A stretch of DNA of 7,258 bases from Lachnospiraceae bacterium (GTDB lineage Bacteria; Bacillota; Clostridia; Lachnospirales; Lachnospiraceae), in the NCBI GenBank assembly GCA_016301965.1, contig JAEDOO010000095.1:1-7258 (forward strand), in the 5' to 3' direction. Under the pieces are notes generated by a model, which saw nothing but the letters and a program-made list of their open reading frames with translations, ran no database searches and was not told where the DNA came from. Below, piece after piece: positions 6,009 to 7,258 of the stretch (the first letter of the stretch is position 1; each line of letters opens with the position of its first letter). A program made the translations under genes and the position numbers.

Positions 6009-6048
6009 CAGATTAAGCAGTGGTCGGAGATTCCGTCTGCTGAATCAG
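6009..6048 (-). promoter_or_regulatory. Structured 5' leader of rpsO, possible S15 autoregulatory element
   Basis: The leader RNA (start near 6063, about 88 nt before the ATG) can fold one long imperfect hairpin. CTGATTCAGCAG pairs with CTGCTTAATCTG at 10 of 12 positions, and inside it CGGA pairs with TCCG around a 3-nt loop, with an asymmetric ACCA bulge. S15 represses its own translation through leader RNA in several bacteria, using unrelated structures, so such a role is plausible. It is not shown by sequence alone. Confidence 0.45.
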
Positions 6049-6069
6049 GGCTAAAACTCATACTCGCAA

Positions 6070-6098
6070 AGTATAACATAACGGATTTGGAATGTAAA
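6070..6098 (-). promoter_or_regulatory. Sigma-A promoter of rpsO(-pnp)
   Basis: TTTACA (6093-6098) and TATACT (6070-6075) on the minus strand are separated by exactly 17 bp. Both boxes are near consensus, as expected for a strongly expressed ribosomal protein gene. Transcription should start near 6063. Confidence 0.75.
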
Positions 6099-6119
6099 CT
6101 CTTTTCTTTGTCACTTTCC

Positions 6120-6153
6120 TTGATTTTTTCTTTTTTTTCCAGTATGCTATACA
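6120..6153 (+). promoter_or_regulatory. Candidate promoter of murI
   Basis: TTGATT (6120-6125) is followed after 17 bp by TATGCT (6143-6148). A TG-extended -10, TGCTATACA, overlaps it at 6145-6153 and could be used instead. Short dyads follow: ACAGG (6151-6155) with CCTGT (6166-6170), and the palindrome CTGTACAG (6171-6178). They lie near the expected start of transcription; no regulator is proposed. Confidence 0.45.
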
Positions 6154-6216
6154 GGATATGACATACCTGTCTGTACAGTATATCATGTACTTCCATTTGA
6201 AAGAAGGTTTTTATTT

Positions 6217-6990
6217 ATGACAGATAAAACTGCACCCATCGGTGTTTTTGATTCCGGTGTCGGCGGTATCAGTGTACTTCGTGAACTGGTGCGTCAGATG
6301 CCCGGTGAAAACTATATCTTTTACGGTGATTCGGCCAATGCCCCTTACGGTACCCGTCCCCTTGAGGAGATCCGGGAGTTATCCATGGTCGTGGCGGAAT
6401 ATCTGATTTCCAGGGGAGTCAAGGCTCTTGTTGTAGCCTGCAATACCGCTACCAGTGCCTGTGTGCGTATTCTTCGGAATAAATATCCGGATATGCCCAT
6501 TGTTGGTCTGGAACCGGCGGTCAAGCCGGCCACGCTCTCCCATCCCGGGGGAAACATTGCGATTCTTGCCACAGAAATGACGTTAAAGCAGCCAAAGTTT
6601 AATGCTCTGATGGATCGTTATAAAGATCAGGCACATTTGATTCCCGTGCCGGCTTCTGAGCTGGTGGAGTTTGTGGAACGCGGTGAGCTGGACTCTCCCC
6701 GGTTAGAGGCTACCATTCAGATGATTCTGAACCGCAGTCTTGATACAGCCCCGGATGCTATCGTGCTGGGCTGTACCCATTTTCCCTTTGTGCGTAAAGC
6801 TATTGAAAAAGTGGCTCATCAGAGTGATGTATTTGACGGCAGTGAGGGAGCTGCTCATTATTGTAAAACGCTTCTGGAAGAGAAGGATCTTTGCAATCCG
6901 GCGGAAGCTGACGGTGATGTTGAAATCATGAATTCTTCGGGGGATGTGGACAAGATTATGCTTTGTTTTGAGCTGCTGGACAGTGAGTAG
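6217..6990 (+). CDS. murI: Glutamate racemase
   Basis: A 257-aa cofactor-independent racemase that interconverts L- and D-glutamate, supplying D-Glu for the second residue of the peptidoglycan stem peptide; it acts in the cytoplasm. The two-cysteine signature is complete: FDSGVGG at 11-17 with D12 and S13, YGDSANAPYG at 36-45, ACNTAT at 74-79 with catalytic C75, and LGCTHFPF at 184-191 with catalytic C186 and H188. The usual Tyr of GCTHYP is Phe here, a conservative change. Length is near the family norm (about 255-285 aa). The start has AGAAGG about 9 nt upstream. It is divergent from rpsO, with no operon partner in the window; a weak terminator candidate follows. An aspartate racemase is less likely given the overall MurI pattern. 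Confidence 0.97.
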   Translation: MTDKTAPIGVFDSGVGGISVLRELVRQMPGENYIFYGDSANAPYGTRPLEEIRELSMVVAEYLISRGVKALVVACNTATSACVRILRNKYPDMPIVGLEPAVKPATLSHPGGNIAILATEMTLKQPKFNALMDRYKDQAHLIPVPASELVEFVERGELDSPRLEATIQMILNRSLDTAPDAIVLGCTHFPFVRKAIEKVAHQSDVFDGSEGAAHYCKTLLEEKDLCNPAEADGDVEIMNSSGDVDKIMLCFELLDSE

Positions 6991-7067
6991 GATTTACAAT
7001 TCATATGCATTTCGAAAACTGTGGGCCGTTGGGGACGGAGAAATGTGGCTTAGGTCATTGGGAACGG

Positions 7068-7093
7068 GGCCTCTGTCTTTGATGGCCTTTTTT
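7068..7093 (+). terminator. Possible terminator of murI
   Basis: GGCC (7068-7071) and GGCC (7084-7087) bracket 12 nt, with limited further pairing inside, and are followed directly by T6 (7088-7093). The stem is short, but the T run and its position about 75 bp after the murI stop support a terminator. Confidence 0.45.
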
Positions 7094-7218
7094 GTTGTGA
7101 ACAGCGTGCGAGAAACTTCGTGCCGCTCCGGGCGGTATTCTCTCTTAAAAATACGAGACGCTTGGGACACAGGTTCTAGGTGTGCATCCTTCCGCCGGAA
7201 TGGGGACCGGTCGCATTC

Positions 7219-7245
7219 AACGAGTTTGCCTGATGCAAACTCGTT
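7219..7245. repeat. Perfect 11-bp inverted repeat (hairpin)
   Basis: AACGAGTTTGC (7219-7229) and GCAAACTCGTT (7235-7245) are perfectly complementary around CTGAT. No clear T tract follows on either strand (TTTC on plus), so it is a poor terminator. A smaller dyad, GAATG / CATTC enclosing the palindrome GACCGGTC (7198-7218), lies directly before it. Confidence 0.75.
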
Positions 7246-7258
7246 TCAGGCTCCCTCA

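Larger units (their letters stand above)
6991..7258. other. Non-coding segment with repeats and hairpins after murI
   Basis: No convincing gene on either strand. The segment is GC-richer and of different texture from the neighbouring spacers. It holds a terminator-like element, GGGGACGG-type short repeats (7029-7038, 7058-7067, and a diverged copy at 7201-7210), a nested hairpin at 7110-7142 and an 11-bp inverted repeat at 7219-7245. It could be a REP-like extragenic element, a decayed mobile element edge or a structured RNA; the sequence does not decide. Confidence 0.4.

Noticed and set aside
7160..7200. A GGTTCTAGGTGTGCATCC segment resembling a tRNA T-arm
   Set aside because: The GTTCRANYC T-loop consensus is not met and no matching acceptor, D-arm or anticodon arm could be laid out around it.
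1..7258. CRISPR array, prophage, insertion sequence or origin
   Set aside because: No regularly spaced repeats, no transposase, integrase or phage genes and no DnaA-box cluster were seen. The only mobile-like hint is the spacer after murI.

Overview
The window looks like chromosomal DNA of a low-to-mid GC anaerobic Firmicute, most likely a Lachnospiraceae (Blautia-like) gut Clostridium. The evidence is indirect: the rpsO-pnp order, strong AGGAGG-type ribosome binding sites, TTGACA/TATAAT-type promoters, and proteins whose sequence style fits that family. No rRNA or other species marker is present.

Layout. (1) Positions 1-1255, minus strand: the N-terminal two thirds of a GH13 amylosucrase-type enzyme that uses sucrose; it is cut by the window edge. 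(2) 1256-1723: a divergent control region with two mirrored pairs of AACCGGTT-type palindromes and a good promoter facing each way. (3) 1724-2776, plus strand: a 350-aa LacI/GalR-family regulator, the probable reader of those palindromes, followed by a hairpin terminator. (4) 2894-3138, minus strand: a small toxin-antitoxin remnant. It has an apparently intact 59-aa antitoxin-like gene with its own promoter, overlapping by one base a zeta-toxin-like P-loop ORF that stops after 21 codons. (5) 3307-5403 and 5709-5975, minus strand: the pnp (polynucleotide phosphorylase) and rpsO (ribosomal protein S15) genes. They are separated by tandem terminator-like hairpins and a long leader, and rpsO has a structured 5' leader. 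(6) 6217-6990, plus strand: glutamate racemase (murI), divergent from rpsO. (7) 6991-7258: no gene seen, but a weak terminator, short GGGGACGG-type repeats and several inverted repeats.

How the parts work together. The amylosucrase and LacI genes look like a self-contained sugar-responsive unit: the repressor would sit on operators in the shared divergent region and release them when its sugar ligand is present. rpsO-pnp is a standard translation/RNA-decay pair, with hairpins where S15 and PNPase control would be expected. murI supplies D-glutamate for peptidoglycan. I did not find a wholly new system. The most distinctive items are the duplicated, mirrored operator architecture, the orphaned antitoxin beside a deleted zeta toxin, and the structured non-coding segment after murI.
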